This document shows, piece by piece, positions 8,867-18,644 of a DNA stretch of 64,000 bases. The translations under genes were made by a program, and so were the position numbers. Within the stretch, counting starts at the first letter, position 1; each line of letters opens with the position of its first letter. The notes beneath the pieces are model-generated. The model searched no databases, was not told the DNA's origin, and saw nothing but the letters and a program-made list of their open reading frames with translations. The DNA comes from Nitrosomonas sp. (lineage in GTDB: Bacteria > Pseudomonadota > Gammaproteobacteria > Burkholderiales > Nitrosomonadaceae): contig JAIETK010000015.1 in NCBI GenBank assembly GCA_019745325.1, positions 1-64,000 of the forward strand, read 5' to 3'.

Positions 8867-8896
8867 ATTTTAGCACTCCCGAAATGAGAGTGCCAA
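8867..8896 (-). promoter_or_regulatory. CIRCE operator covering the rpoH promoter
   Basis: Bases 8870-8896 read TTAGCACTC-N9-GAGTGCCAA, one mismatch from the CIRCE consensus TTAGCACTC-N9-GAGTGCTAA bound by the heat-shock repressor HrcA. On the reverse strand a sigma-70 style promoter fits inside it: -35 TTGGCA (8891-8896), 18-base spacer, -10 TAAAAT (8867-8872). The operator thus spans the promoter about 50 bases before the rpoH start. CIRCE-controlled rpoH is known in betaproteobacteria. Confidence 0.9.
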
Positions 8897-8928
8897 ACTT
8901 TTGAAAAGTTTCACGACAGACAATAAGC

Positions 8929-9840
8929 TTAGCGTGGTTCGATTTGCCAGAGATGATTTGCAACGGAAATGCGTGCGCCCAGCCATCCGAGCCAAGCTGA
9001 GAACAATTGTAAACTCAAACTGTCCTGTAGCGACAAGTGCTGCAAATGAATGTCAACTTCGTAGAGACCGACCAGCACCCCAAGCTCTTCGTTCAGAGCA
9101 CCGATGAAGAGAGCTACAATCAACCATGCCGCAATACCGCCAGCCAATCCTTGGATAGTACCGAAATATAAAAAAGGCCGGTGAATAAAACTGTCGGTTG
9201 CGCCAATGAGTTTTGAGATTTCGATTTCATCGCGCTTAGTCAGGATTTGCAAGCGAATGGTATTAAACATAATGGCAATAATGGCGACACTCAGCAACGT
9301 CGCCAGCATCAGAATAACCGCGCGTCCCAATTGCAGTAACGCGTTGAGCCGTTCTATCCATTCGGAATCGAATTGCACATGCACTACTTCCGGCCAACTT
9401 TGCATTTCCGCACTCAACTGTTCGAGAGCATCGGATGAATTGTGCTCCAAGTGCACAATGAACGCATCGGGTAGCGGATTACGCATCAACCCGGCCATGA
9501 CATCGGCAAGACCGCTATCCTGTTGCAACTGCTTTAACGCAACTTCTTTGGATATGAACTGAAAACTTACAATCCGCGACTCTTCTTGTAGTCGTTGTTT
9601 GACACGGTTGAAATCATTCTGCTGTGCATCTTGTTGCATAAACAAGCTCATCTGCGGCGTACCGGCTGCTTGCCCGGACAGGGACTGCAAGTTTTCCATC
9701 AGCACATAAATTCCGGTTGGCAAACTCAACGCAATACCCATTACCGTAATGCTCAGCAGGCTTGTAACCGGTGTAGCAATCAACCGCTTCAGCGTATGAA
9801 AAAATACAAACGCATGTTGTGTCAGCCATGCGCGCATCAT
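8929..9840 (-). CDS. ftsX: Cell division protein FtsX
   Basis: 303 residues with a cytoplasmic N-terminus, a first membrane helix (about 22-45), a periplasmic domain (about 50-165) and three further helices near the C-terminus, the FtsX layout. With FtsE it forms an ABC-type complex at the division septum that activates periplasmic cell-wall hydrolases and supports divisome assembly. Its start overlaps the ftsE stop by 4 bases, so translation is coupled. Order ftsY-ftsE-ftsX-rpoH is the conserved proteobacterial arrangement. Confidence 0.95.
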   Translation of the reverse strand: MMRAWLTQHAFVFFHTLKRLIATPVTSLLSITVMGIALSLPTGIYVLMENLQSLSGQAAGTPQMSLFMQQDAQQNDFNRVKQRLQEESRIVSFQFISKEVALKQLQQDSGLADVMAGLMRNPLPDAFIVHLEHNSSDALEQLSAEMQSWPEVVHVQFDSEWIERLNALLQLGRAVILMLATLLSVAIIAIMFNTIRLQILTKRDEIEISKLIGATDSFIHRPFLYFGTIQGLAGGIAAWLIVALFIGALNEELGVLVGLYEVDIHLQHLSLQDSLSLQLFSAWLGWLGARISVANHLWQIEPR

Positions 9841-10490
9841 GCAGCCAGCTTTCCTTGTTTGAGTGACAAAATTCGATGCTGGGTGTCTTCCAGCAGCGAT
9901 GCATCATGCGTGGCAATCAGCACAGTAACACCCACTTGGTTGAACGATGTAAACATGGTCATGATATCGCGGGCATACTCCACATCCAGATTACCGGTCG
10001 GCTCATCTGCAATCAATATCGACGGACGATGCACCACCGCGCGCGCGATACAGAGCCGTTGACGCTCCCCGCCGGATAATGCGACCGGCATGGCTTTTTC
10101 TTTTTTCAACAAGCCGACTTTATCCAATGCGGCTCGCACCCGGGAAGCCACAGTTTTGCTATCAAAATTACCGATTTGCAGCGGCAGCAAAACATTCTCA
10201 AATGCGTTGCGATCAAACAGCAATTTGTGATCCTGAAATACAAAACCGATTTTGCGCCGCAAATACGGAATGGCAGCCGGCTTGAGCTGAGCGATATTTT
10301 GCCCGCTGATGGAAATCGTACCGGAAGTCGGCCGTTCAAGAGCAGCGATCAACTTTAGCAAAGTGCTCTTGCCAGCTCCTGAATGACCAGTAAGAAAAAC
10401 CATTTCACCGGCTGGCACGGCCAGATCGACGTTATTTAACGCCACATAACCGTCAGGATAGCGTTTGCTGACATTTTTGAAAACAATCAT
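9837..10490 (-). CDS. ftsE: Cell division ATP-binding protein FtsE
   Basis: 217 residues. Walker A GHSGAGKST, signature LSGGERQRLCIARA, Walker B ILIADEPTGNLD and the switch region ATHD are all intact. It is the cytoplasmic ATPase that couples ATP hydrolysis to conformational change in FtsX during septation. It lies between ftsY (24 bases upstream) and ftsX (4-base overlap) in one leftward operon. Confidence 0.95.
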   Translation of the reverse strand: MIVFKNVSKRYPDGYVALNNVDLAVPAGEMVFLTGHSGAGKSTLLKLIAALERPTSGTISISGQNIAQLKPAAIPYLRRKIGFVFQDHKLLFDRNAFENVLLPLQIGNFDSKTVASRVRAALDKVGLLKKEKAMPVALSGGERQRLCIARAVVHRPSILIADEPTGNLDVEYARDIMTMFTSFNQVGVTVLIATHDASLLEDTQHRILSLKQGKLAA

Positions 10491-10514
10491 GGCTGACTCA
10501 AATTTTCAGCTTGC

Positions 10515-11540
10515 TTAATCGAACAAAGCATCGACAAATTCTTCCGCGTCAAACGGCCTTAAATCATCCACGCCTTCACCGACACCCACAAAGCGCAGCG
10601 CTGGCGGATTTTGCGGGTATTGCGCGGCAATTGCCGCAACGACCCCGCCTTTGGCCGTTCCGTCCAACTTAGTGAGAATCAAACCGGTCACCTGGAGCGC
10701 CTCGTCAAAAGCTTTCACTTGCGCCAACGCGTTCTGACCGGTGTTTGCATCCAATACCAGCAGCACTTCGTGCGGCGCATCGGGCAGCGCCTTGGCGATC
10801 ACGCGTTTTACTTTCTTGATTTCTTCCATTAAATGCAACTGCGTCGTCAATCGTCCGGCAGTATCCGCCAGCACGATATCAATACCGCGCGCTTTGGCTG
10901 AGGTAACGGCATCAAAAATCACCGCGGCCGGATCGCTCTTTTTGTCGGGATCGCTATCGGGCGCTATGACAACGACATTGTTTCGCTCCCCCCAAGCGAT
11001 CAACTGCTCGCGCGCCGCCGCACGGAACGTATCGCCAGCAGCCAGTAACACCGTTTTTCCTTGATTCTGGAAGTACCTGGCAAGTTTACCGATCGATGTT
11101 GTCTTTCCCACGCCGTTCACACCGGTAATCATAACCACAAACGGGTTATGCGCGCTGGTATCCAATGACCGCTCCAACGGTTTCAGCAAGGCAGTCAAAG
11201 ATGCCTTGAGCGCTTGCTTCAATTGCGCGGAATCGGTTAAAGCATCGCGTTTAACCTGCTTGCGCAAATCCTCCAGCAGTTGCTGCGTTGCGCTGACGCC
11301 AATATCGGATGTTAAAAGTATGGTTTCCAGCTCTTCGTATAATGCTTCGTCGATTTTACCGCCGCCGAACAGACCGGATAACTGCCTGCCTAAATTCTGC
11401 CGGGTACGGGCAAGACCTTGCTTGAGCTTGCTCGCAAAACTTACCGGTTCTTCCTGATTGGATTCGGATACAGTGTCTGATGGAGCCGGAATTTCAGTTG
11501 AATCTGCTGGATCTTTTTTAGATTTAAAAAAACTAAACAT
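10515..11540 (-). CDS. ftsY: Signal recognition particle receptor FtsY
   Basis: 341 residues from ATG 11540 (MFSFFKSKKD); a TTG at 11573 would add 11 residues and seems unnecessary. An acidic, variable A domain is followed by the NG GTPase domain: G1 GVNGVGKTT, DTAGR, TKLDGTAKGG, and the C-terminal FVGVGEGVDDLRPF motif. It docks SRP-ribosome complexes at the inner membrane for co-translational insertion. First gene of the ftsY-ftsE-ftsX operon. It is divergent from the M16 protease gene, with 75 bases between their starts. Confidence 0.96.
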   Translation of the reverse strand: MFSFFKSKKDPADSTEIPAPSDTVSESNQEEPVSFASKLKQGLARTRQNLGRQLSGLFGGGKIDEALYEELETILLTSDIGVSATQQLLEDLRKQVKRDALTDSAQLKQALKASLTALLKPLERSLDTSAHNPFVVMITGVNGVGKTTSIGKLARYFQNQGKTVLLAAGDTFRAAAREQLIAWGERNNVVVIAPDSDPDKKSDPAAVIFDAVTSAKARGIDIVLADTAGRLTTQLHLMEEIKKVKRVIAKALPDAPHEVLLVLDANTGQNALAQVKAFDEALQVTGLILTKLDGTAKGGVVAAIAAQYPQNPPALRFVGVGEGVDDLRPFDAEEFVDALFD

Positions 11541-11615
11541 TCTGGTAGGCTCTATGAACAGTGATATTTTCAAAACGCGATTTTAGTCTGTTTACTCACA
11601 TTTTGGTTAGTAAAA

Positions 11616-13019
11616 ATGAATTCTGATAACCGTAGCACTTTTTTTAGTATCTTTTCAATTTGCAATTTTCTATTACTCAGCAGCCTATCGGTCCCATCCG
11701 CAGCATTTGCCAATCCGCATGAATTCTTGCTCGATAATGGCTTAAAGTTGATTGTAAAACAAGATCATCGCTCACCGGTGGTCGTCACTCAAATTTGGTA
11801 CAAAGTGGGCAGTATCGATGAGGTCAATGGTGTTACCGGTGTAGCGCATGTGCTGGAACACATGATGTTCAAAGGCACTGAGAAAGTTCCGAATGGTGAA
11901 TTTTCGAAAAAAATTGCGGCAGCCGGCGGACGCGAAAATGCTTTTACCAGTTACGATTACACTGGCTATTATCAGCAACTGCATAAAAAACATTTGCCCA
12001 TGGCGATGGAACTGGAATCGGATCGGATGCGTAATTTGCAGATCACCAAAGAAGAGTTTGAAAAAGAGATCAAAGTGGTCATGGAAGAGAGAAGATTGCG
12101 CACCGACGACCAACCACGTTCATTGCTGTACGAAAAAATGATGTCGGTCGCCTACCAAGCGCATCCGTACAAAAATCCGATCATCGGCTGGATGAATGAT
12201 TTAGAAAACATGACTGTAGATGATGTGCAAGACTGGTACGACCGCTGGTATGCGCCGAACAATGCGATATTGGTCGTAGTCGGTGATGTTGATGCTGAAG
12301 AAGTACATCAGTTAGCAAAAAAATACTATGGCGCAATTCAGTCCCGCCCATTGTTTTCTTTCAATGAGCGCAAACCACAATCAGAACCGCCGCAACTTGG
12401 CTCAAAACGAATAACCGTCAAGGCGCCAGCGGAACTACCTTACCTAATTATGGGCTATCATGCTCCGGCGATCAAAAATGTCCAGGAAGACTGGGAGCCT
12501 TACGCTTTGGAAATTTTGGAAGGCGTGTTGGATGGCAACGCATCCGCGCGACTGAATAAATCATTAGTGCGTGAAAGCCAAATCGCCAGCTCCGCAAGCG
12601 CAGGCTACGGCGCCATGGCACGTGGCCCAAGCTTTTTCTTCCTTAGCGCGGTACCGAGCGCAGGTAAAACTGTTGCAGAACTGGAACAGGCATTACGAGG
12701 AGAAGTTGAGAAAATCGCTAAAACCGGGGTAACAGCAGCAGAACTGGCACGGGTTAAAGCGCAAGTAATTGCCGGCCACGTCTATCAGCTCGACTCCATG
12801 TTTTCCCAGGCCATGCAAATAGGTCGACTGGAAAGCATCGGGGTATCCTATCGGGACACGGATCTTATTTTAGAGAAATTAAAAGCAGTTACTGCGGAAC
12901 AAGTCCGCGATGTCGCACGGAAGTACTTTAATGATGACAGCTTGACGGTTGCGGTATTAGATCCGCAACCTCTGGAACAAAAGGCACCTTCACGAGCACC
13001 GGTCGGATTAAGGCATTAA
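11616..13019 (+). CDS. M16-family zinc metalloprotease
   Basis: 467 residues with an N-terminal signal peptide ending near AFA (residue 32). The inverted zinc motif HXXEH is seen as HVLEHMMFKG, and the distal glutamate lies in the EKEIKVVMEERR segment about 70 residues later. The typical N-terminal strand LDNGLKLIVKQDHRSPVV and the C-terminal peptidase_M16_C half are present. It is likely a periplasmic peptidase. In related genomes this gene is often followed by a second, catalytically inactive M16 partner; here no partner follows, and the next gene is on the other strand. Confidence 0.93.
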   Translation: MNSDNRSTFFSIFSICNFLLLSSLSVPSAAFANPHEFLLDNGLKLIVKQDHRSPVVVTQIWYKVGSIDEVNGVTGVAHVLEHMMFKGTEKVPNGEFSKKIAAAGGRENAFTSYDYTGYYQQLHKKHLPMAMELESDRMRNLQITKEEFEKEIKVVMEERRLRTDDQPRSLLYEKMMSVAYQAHPYKNPIIGWMNDLENMTVDDVQDWYDRWYAPNNAILVVVGDVDAEEVHQLAKKYYGAIQSRPLFSFNERKPQSEPPQLGSKRITVKAPAELPYLIMGYHAPAIKNVQEDWEPYALEILEGVLDGNASARLNKSLVRESQIASSASAGYGAMARGPSFFFLSAVPSAGKTVAELEQALRGEVEKIAKTGVTAAELARVKAQVIAGHVYQLDSMFSQAMQIGRLESIGVSYRDTDLILEKLKAVTAEQVRDVARKYFNDDSLTVAVLDPQPLEQKAPSRAPVGLRH

Positions 13020-13032
13020 TCGGTTGTCAAAC

Positions 13033-13079
13033 TTTGGCAGCAGCCTAAAGGAGAAGAGGAGAAAAAAGCCGCTGCCAAA
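13033..13079. terminator. Possible bidirectional stem-loop
   Basis: TTTGGCAGC (13033-13041) and GCTGCCAAA (13071-13079) form a perfect 9-base-pair stem with a 29-base purine-rich loop between two convergent genes. There is no strong U-tract, so terminator function is only suggested by position. Confidence 0.4.
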
Positions 13080-13092
13080 TTTGCAGAAACCC

Positions 13093-13518
13093 CTATTTTT
13101 TTGCACCATTGTGTGAATGACCATTGCTCTTCTGATGGTCATCATGTTCATGTTTGTGTTGTTTATTTTCTTCCATATGCTGATGCATTTTTTCCATCAT
13201 GCGATGCATTTCTTCTTTGTCAATAAAACCATCCTTATTGATGTCCTTTTTATCAAACATCTGTTCGTGATGTTTCATAAATTCGTCTTTGCTGATCCTG
13301 TTGTCCTTATTGGCATCCACTACCGCCATGTGTTCACACTGATGACCATCGTGCTGATCGTGTCCGTGTTTGGAATGAGCGCTGCCATGCGCTTCATGCT
13401 GTTCCCCTTGATGCTGATGGCCACCCGCTTTGCCAGCTTCAGCAGCAAAAACCACCGGTGCAGAAACGGTCAATAGAGTAATTGCTGCCAAAAATAAAAG
13501 ACTTTTGTTATGAAACAT
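13093..13518 (-). CDS. Secreted histidine-rich EF-hand protein
   Basis: 141 residues from ATG 13518, preceded by CGGAGAAACAAA; a longer frame to 13662 runs back into orn and is rejected. A signal peptide ends near VFAAE (residue 26). The mature part has a His-rich region (33-60), two canonical EF-hand loops (68-79, DANKDNRISKDE; 92-103, DINKDGFIDKEE) and a second His/Met-rich tail. It probably binds Ca2+ and possibly transition metals in the periplasm or outside. The biological role is unknown. Confidence 0.85.
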   Translation of the reverse strand: MFHNKSLLFLAAITLLTVSAPVVFAAEAGKAGGHQHQGEQHEAHGSAHSKHGHDQHDGHQCEHMAVVDANKDNRISKDEFMKHHEQMFDKKDINKDGFIDKEEMHRMMEKMHQHMEENKQHKHEHDDHQKSNGHSHNGAKK

Positions 13519-13609
13519 TTTGTTTCTCCGTAACAGTGAATAATCGAGGGATAGTAAAACCAGCCAATTTGAAAAGCGCTTACCTTTAAAGTTCACGGGG
13601 TATGATGCT

Positions 13610-14155
13610 TCATCCAATAATAAAATGCTGGCGGTAGTATTTGAGTTCGTTGATGGAGTCATATATATCCGCTAGCGCTTCATGCTTACTTTCTTTGCTG
13701 AAGCCGGATGCAATCTCGGGTTTCCAGCGTTTAGCCAACTCTTTCAGAGTACTGACATCGAGATTGCGGTAATGGAAGTAAGTTTCAAGCTGCGGCATCG
13801 AGCGCACCATGAAACGCCGGTCTTGGCAAATTGAATTTCCGCACATCGGTGATACGCCGCGCGGTACGTACAATTTCAAAAATTCAAGCAATTGCGCTTC
13901 GACTTCTGCTTCATTCAGGCACGAAGTTTTCACTTTATCGATCAGACCGGATTTGGAATGCGTCGATTGATTCCATTTATCCATGTCGTTCAACACATCA
14001 TCGGATTGATGCACGACCAGAACAGGCCCTTCTGCAACCGTATTCAATTGCGAATCGGTAATCACGACAGCCACTTCGATGATGCAGTCGGTATCCGGAT
14101 TGAGTCCGGTCATTTCCATGTCCACCCAGATGAGGTTATTGTTATCTTGTGCCAT
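13610..14155 (-). CDS. orn: Oligoribonuclease
   Basis: 181 residues, full length for Orn. DEDDh exonuclease motifs are visible: WVDMEMTGL near the start, [13 protein letters not shown] in the middle, and the final histidine and aspartate in [14 protein letters not shown]. It degrades 2-5 nucleotide RNA fragments, including pGpG from cyclic-di-GMP turnover, in the cytoplasm. It is divergent from the M48 protease gene. Confidence 0.96.
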   Translation of the reverse strand: MAQDNNNLIWVDMEMTGLNPDTDCIIEVAVVITDSQLNTVAEGPVLVVHQSDDVLNDMDKWNQSTHSKSGLIDKVKTSCLNEAEVEAQLLEFLKLYVPRGVSPMCGNSICQDRRFMVRSMPQLETYFHYRNLDVSTLKELAKRWKPEIASGFSKESKHEALADIYDSINELKYYRQHFIIG

Positions 14156-14305
14156 AATGTTTATAAAATTTTGAATGCTAAGCTCTGAATTGTGTCATAT
14201 CGACGACATACAGTCACTTTTAATCAGACTGAAAATGCAGACTCAAGATTGCAATTCCACTTGAATGCTCCTTGAATTCAAATCTATGAACTTTTGGTAA
14301 GGACT

Positions 14306-15562
14306 ATGCAAACATTTACTTTGATTTTCTTATTTGCACTGTTGGTCACCACGCTGACGCAAGTTTGGTTATCTATCCGGCACATCCGCCACGTCCGGGC
14401 GCATCAGCACCAGGTACCGGAAGAATTTGCCAGCAAGATCAGCTTGGCCGATCATCAGAAAGCAGCGGCTTACACTTGCGCCAAAACCGGCGCCGGATAC
14501 CCCGGTATTCTTCTGCATGTCGTGCTGTTGCTGACATTTACCCTTGGTGGCGGCTTGAATGCCTTAAGCGAATTCTGGACCGGCTGGTTCAGTGATCCGG
14601 TCGTTCACGGCATGGCGCTGATTATCAGCACTTTCATGATCATGAGCGCGGCTGAGTTCCCATTAAGCTATTACCGTGTGTTTGTAATCGAAGAACGTTT
14701 CGGTTTCAACAAAATGACCCCGCTGATGTTTTTCACTGATCTGATCAAACAAACTGCTATCGGTTTACTGCTTGGCACCCCCTTGTTGTTTTGCGTGCTG
14801 TGGTTGATGGAAAAAACGGGGGATTTGTGGTGGCTGTATGCCTGGTTTGCGTGGATCGCGTTCAATCTGTTCGTGCTGGCGATTTATCCGGCCTGGATCG
14901 CACCGCTGTTTAACAAATTCTCGCCGTTGGAAGACACCGCGTTAAAAACACGCATTGAGCGATTAATGAATAAATGCGGCTTCACCGCCAGCGGCTTGTT
15001 CGTGATGGACGGCTCGCGCCGCAGCAATCACGGCAACGCTTATTTCACCGGCTTCGGCAAAACCAAGCGCATCGTGTTCTTCGATACCTTGCTAGCGCGT
15101 CTCGAACCGGCTGAAATCGAAGCAGTACTGGCGCATGAACTGGGGCACTTCAAATTGCGCCATGTAATCAAACGTATCGCCGTGTCGTTCGTCATCAGCC
15201 TCGGATTTCTGTGGCTTTTGGGCTATTCGATGCAACAAGCCTGGTTTTACGAAGGGTTGGGCGTAACCGCCGGCAGCGTGCCGTCAACCGCGATGGCGTT
15301 ATTGCTGTTCTTTCTGGTGATGCCGGTATTCACTTTCCTGCTACATCCAATCTCCAGCCTTTATTCCCGCAAACATGAATTTGAAGCCGATGCCTATGCC
15401 GCGCAAAACGCTTCGGCGGATGATCTGATTCACGCGCTGGTAAAACTCTATCAGGATAATGCATCGACACTGACACCCGATCCGCTGCATTCCGCATTTT
15501 ACGATTCACACCCACCGGCTTCGATCCGCGTGGCACATTTACAAAACCAGGGGCAAGCATGA
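14306..15562 (+). CDS. M48-family membrane metalloprotease (Ste24/CAAX-protease-like)
   Basis: 418 residues from ATG 14306, which follows GGTAAGGACT; an upstream TTG at 14294 is less likely. Several membrane helices surround the zinc site HELGHFKLRH (HEXXH), with the third ligand in the ...SRKHEFEADAYA segment. This is the Ste24p type of integral-membrane protease, longer than HtpX. It probably takes part in membrane protein quality control. Its stop overlaps the next gene's start by 4 bases. Confidence 0.93.
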   Translation: MQTFTLIFLFALLVTTLTQVWLSIRHIRHVRAHQHQVPEEFASKISLADHQKAAAYTCAKTGAGYPGILLHVVLLLTFTLGGGLNALSEFWTGWFSDPVVHGMALIISTFMIMSAAEFPLSYYRVFVIEERFGFNKMTPLMFFTDLIKQTAIGLLLGTPLLFCVLWLMEKTGDLWWLYAWFAWIAFNLFVLAIYPAWIAPLFNKFSPLEDTALKTRIERLMNKCGFTASGLFVMDGSRRSNHGNAYFTGFGKTKRIVFFDTLLARLEPAEIEAVLAHELGHFKLRHVIKRIAVSFVISLGFLWLLGYSMQQAWFYEGLGVTAGSVPSTAMALLLFFLVMPVFTFLLHPISSLYSRKHEFEADAYAAQNASADDLIHALVKLYQDNASTLTPDPLHSAFYDSHPPASIRVAHLQNQGQA

Positions 15563-15900
15563 GCACCACCATCTGCGATTTAACATCCAAGCAATGCAAA
15601 CCGTGCGAAGGCGGTATCTCGCCGCTATCAAGCGCGGAGGCCACCGCCTTTATGCAGCAAATTGAAGGCTGGCAATTACAGGATAAACAGATCAGTAAAA
15701 CCTACACCTTTAAGAATTATTATCAGACCATGGCATTCGTGAATGCAGTAGCTTGGATTTCGCACCGCGAGGATCACCATCCTGATATGCTGGTAGGCTA
15801 CAATCAATGCGCTGTAACCTACACCACACACGCCATCGGTGGTTTATCTGAAAATGATTTCATTTGTGCGGCGAAAATCGACAAGTTATTCGCAATTTGA
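15559..15900 (+). CDS. 4a-hydroxytetrahydrobiopterin dehydratase (PCD/DCoH family)
   Basis: 113 residues. The conserved catalytic signature is seen as SHREDHHPDM, followed by YTTHAIGGLSENDF, typical of pterin-4a-carbinolamine dehydratases. The enzyme removes water from 4a-hydroxytetrahydropterin to regenerate the cofactor of aromatic amino acid hydroxylases; in bacteria lacking those it may act in pterin repair. It overlaps the protease gene upstream and the rsgA reading frame downstream, so the three are co-translated. Confidence 0.93.
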   Translation: MSTTICDLTSKQCKPCEGGISPLSSAEATAFMQQIEGWQLQDKQISKTYTFKNYYQTMAFVNAVAWISHREDHHPDMLVGYNQCAVTYTTHAIGGLSENDFICAAKIDKLFAI

Positions 15901-16817
15901 ATAATCGCCGCAGTCACAAACAGCAACCGCAGTGTCAGACCGGACTGGTTGTTGCTGCATTTGGCAGACACTTTTCGGTTGAAACTGCGAGCGGCGATAT
16001 CGTTTCTTGTGTCATGCGCGGAAAGAAAGGCGGCGTCGCATGCGGTGATCAGGTTGAATACCAATTAACCGCTGCCGGACAGGGCGTCATCGAAACAGTA
16101 CAACCGCGTATCTCGTTGCTCTACCGCAGCGACGCCTTCAAGGAAAAAATAATCGCCGCCAACGTCACGCAAATCATCATCGTCGTTGCAGCGGTTCCGA
16201 GTTTCAGCGAAGAGCTTATCAGCCGCTGCCTTGCCGCCGCCGAAAGTGAAAATATCGAAGTATTAATCGTACTGAACAAAGCTGATCTGATCGCACCGAC
16301 CCAAACGGCAATGCAAACACTATCGCTGTACCAGAATTTGGACTATCGTATTCTGCCGGTCAGCGCTCTACAGGATGTATCCGCACTTCGCCCTCACCTG
16401 AGAAATCACTTGAGCGTGCTGGCCGGACAATCCGGCATGGGCAAATCGACATTACTCAATGCCTTGATTCCGGAAGCACGTCGTGCCACTGCGGAAATTT
16501 CCGTAGCGCTCGACTCCGGCACGCACACCACCACGTACTCTCAGCTCTACCATCTCGATGAAAACAGCGCCGTCATCGACTCCCCCGGCTTCCAGGAGTT
16601 CGGCCTGAATCACATTAAGGAAGAAAACCTGGCATGGGGATTTCTCGAATTCCATCCCTACTTCGGTCAATGCAAATTTAGTAATTGCCGCCACCTTAAA
16701 GAACCTGGGTGTGCAATACTAACAGCGGTAAAACAAGGAAAAATCACCGAGAAACGGTTAGGCTTTTATCATAAATTGCTGTGCCGGGATCGTTCCGGCA
16801 CAGGCTTGACTAGATAA
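15864..16817 (+). CDS. rsgA: Ribosome small-subunit-dependent GTPase RsgA
   Basis: Up to 317 residues. An OB-fold (GLVVAAFGRHFSVE...VMRGKK) is followed by a circularly permuted GTPase: NKAD (G4) precedes GQSGMGKST (G1) and DSPG (G3). A C-terminal zinc finger has C-x4-C-x-H-x5-C spacing (CKFSNCRHLKEPGC). RsgA checks late 30S subunit maturation. The start is uncertain: both TTG 15864, overlapping the PCD gene, and TTG 15897 fit, and neither has a clear ribosome site. Confidence 0.94.
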   Translation: MCGENRQVIRNLNNRRSHKQQPQCQTGLVVAAFGRHFSVETASGDIVSCVMRGKKGGVACGDQVEYQLTAAGQGVIETVQPRISLLYRSDAFKEKIIAANVTQIIIVVAAVPSFSEELISRCLAAAESENIEVLIVLNKADLIAPTQTAMQTLSLYQNLDYRILPVSALQDVSALRPHLRNHLSVLAGQSGMGKSTLLNALIPEARRATAEISVALDSGTHTTTYSQLYHLDENSAVIDSPGFQEFGLNHIKEENLAWGFLEFHPYFGQCKFSNCRHLKEPGCAILTAVKQGKITEKRLGFYHKLLCRDRSGTGLTR

Positions 16818-16832
16818 GATTGATTATTGGAT

Positions 16833-16865
16833 GGAGTATCACCGATCATCCGGTGGTGATACTCC
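16833..16865. terminator. Bidirectional stem-loop terminator between rsgA and the chemoreceptor gene
   Basis: GGAGTATCACC (16833-16843) and GGTGATACTCC (16855-16865) form a perfect 11-base-pair stem with an 11-base loop, just after rsgA and just after the end of the convergent chemoreceptor gene. On the plus strand it is followed by AAGAATTTTG, a weak U-tract. Confidence 0.65.
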
Positions 16866-16875
16866 AAGAATTTTG

Positions 16876-18597
16876 TTAGAACTCTTCCCAATCCTCTCCA
16901 CCGCCTCCGGCTGCAACTTTGCGAGGCGCCGGTTCACTGACCGGACTCGCACTGGATTTTACCAACGCTTTTTTCGTTGCCGGGCCGCGGTTAGGCAATT
17001 TAGCAACCGTTGCTGGACGATTGTTTCTTCTTACAAGCATTGACATAGAACTTTCACCAGACAACTTGAACACGCTTACTGCTTGCGTTAGCGACTGCGC
17101 TTGTTCTTGCATTGATTCGGCGGCTGCGGCTGCTTCTTCCACCAGCGCGGCATTCTGTTGCGTCACCTCGTCCATCTGCGTAACCGCTTGATTGACCTGT
17201 TCGATTCCGGAGCTTTGTTCTTGTGATGCCGCGGAAATTTCGCTCATGATATCGGTCACGCGTTTCACCGCACTCACGATTTCATCCATCGTCGCACCTG
17301 CTTCGTCGACCAGACGGGTACCGTCTTCCACTTTCGCCACCGAGTCGCTGATCAGCTCTTTGATCTCTTTTGCCGCCGCTGCTGAACGTTGCGCCAGGGT
17401 TCTTACTTCCGTCGCCACCACCGCAAAGCCGCGGCCTTGCTCTCCGGCCCGGGCCGCTTCGACCGCTGCGTTCAATGCCAGAATGTTGGTTTGAAATGCG
17501 ATCCCGTCGATAACGCTAATAATGTCGACAATTTTCTTGGAACTCTCATTAATCGAACTCATGGTTTGCACCACTTGCCCCACTACCGCACCACCCTTGA
17601 CTGCAACTTCCGATGCGCCTGCCGCCAATTGATTCGCTTGGCGTGCATTATCGGCATTTTGTCTGACGGTCGAGGTCAATTCTTCCATGCTGGATGCAGT
17701 TTCTTCCAGGCTTGACGCTTGTTCTTCGGTGCGCTGACTCAGATCCGAGTTGCCCGATGCAATCTCACCCGACGCCGTGGCAATCTGATCCGTACCCGAA
17801 CGCACTTTTCCGACTAAGTCGACCAGATTGTCATTCATGGTTTTCAGCGCTTGCAGCAAACGCCCTGTTTCATTGTTCGAATTCACTTCAATGCGGCTAG
17901 TCAAATCACCAGCCGCTACCGCATTAGCGACAGCTACCGCTTCATTGAGCGGACCTATCACGGCACGAATTAGCAGCATGCCGATGATTACCGCCAATAC
18001 AACTCCTAATCCCACCATCGTTGCTGTAAGCGCAAACATCGTACTGAAATTGCTTTGCGCTTCCGCGTACTCTTGTCCTGCAACCTTCGATTGCAACTCG
18101 GCCAAAGCTAATAAAGTTTTATGCGCCTCATCAAATTTTGGTACCGCATCAGACGTCGCATTGGCATTGGCATTTTCGAAATCCCCCGCCATCGCCAAAT
18201 TCATCGTACGATTGCGTGATTCTTTATAAATCGCCCATTGCTGTGTAAAGCTTTTTGCTAGTTGTTCTTCTTCAGGCGTTAGAATCGTATTCATGAATTT
18301 TTGCCATGTCGCGTCGATTTCGGCATCTCTTTCCGCTGTCATCGCAGTACGTTGCTTGGCAATGGAAACATCTTTCATATTCGCCGCCATCACTGCGTTC
18401 AGACGTACCCGATGAACCCGGTCAAGAACCGTATTTAAATCACCTAGCACCACAGTCCGGTCTTCGTATACCGTCTTTAAATTTCCATTGGATTGATCGA
18501 TTCCGTACAAACCCAAACCGCCAACACCGGCGAGCAAAACTGACAGTATGCCGATGACAAGTACCAATCGTGATTTAATCGTCATATTATTAAACAT
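16876..18597 (-). CDS. Methyl-accepting chemotaxis protein (Tar/Tsr-like)
   Basis: 573 residues. A first membrane helix lies at about 10-31, then a periplasmic four-helix-bundle sensor, a second helix near 190-213, a HAMP domain and the signalling domain with the conserved hairpin [20 protein letters not shown] and [14 protein letters not shown]. The C-terminus ends in DWEEF, resembling the NWETF pentapeptide that tethers CheR/CheB. It senses a periplasmic ligand and controls CheA. The cheW gene lies 47 bases upstream on the same strand, so both are probably one transcript. Confidence 0.95.
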   Translation of the reverse strand: MFNNMTIKSRLVLVIGILSVLLAGVGGLGLYGIDQSNGNLKTVYEDRTVVLGDLNTVLDRVHRVRLNAVMAANMKDVSIAKQRTAMTAERDAEIDATWQKFMNTILTPEEEQLAKSFTQQWAIYKESRNRTMNLAMAGDFENANANATSDAVPKFDEAHKTLLALAELQSKVAGQEYAEAQSNFSTMFALTATMVGLGVVLAVIIGMLLIRAVIGPLNEAVAVANAVAAGDLTSRIEVNSNNETGRLLQALKTMNDNLVDLVGKVRSGTDQIATASGEIASGNSDLSQRTEEQASSLEETASSMEELTSTVRQNADNARQANQLAAGASEVAVKGGAVVGQVVQTMSSINESSKKIVDIISVIDGIAFQTNILALNAAVEAARAGEQGRGFAVVATEVRTLAQRSAAAAKEIKELISDSVAKVEDGTRLVDEAGATMDEIVSAVKRVTDIMSEISAASQEQSSGIEQVNQAVTQMDEVTQQNAALVEEAAAAAESMQEQAQSLTQAVSVFKLSGESSMSMLVRRNNRPATVAKLPNRGPATKKALVKSSASPVSEPAPRKVAAGGGGEDWEEF

Positions 18598-18644
18598 TTA
18601 ATTCTCCTCAAAGTAACCTACCAATATCCAACCTGTCTCTATAA

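Noticed and set aside
8819-8963. Upstream extension of rpoH by 48 codons
   Set aside because: It would place the CIRCE operator and promoter inside coding DNA; the ATG at 8819 has an AGGAG ribosome site and gives the normal RpoH length.
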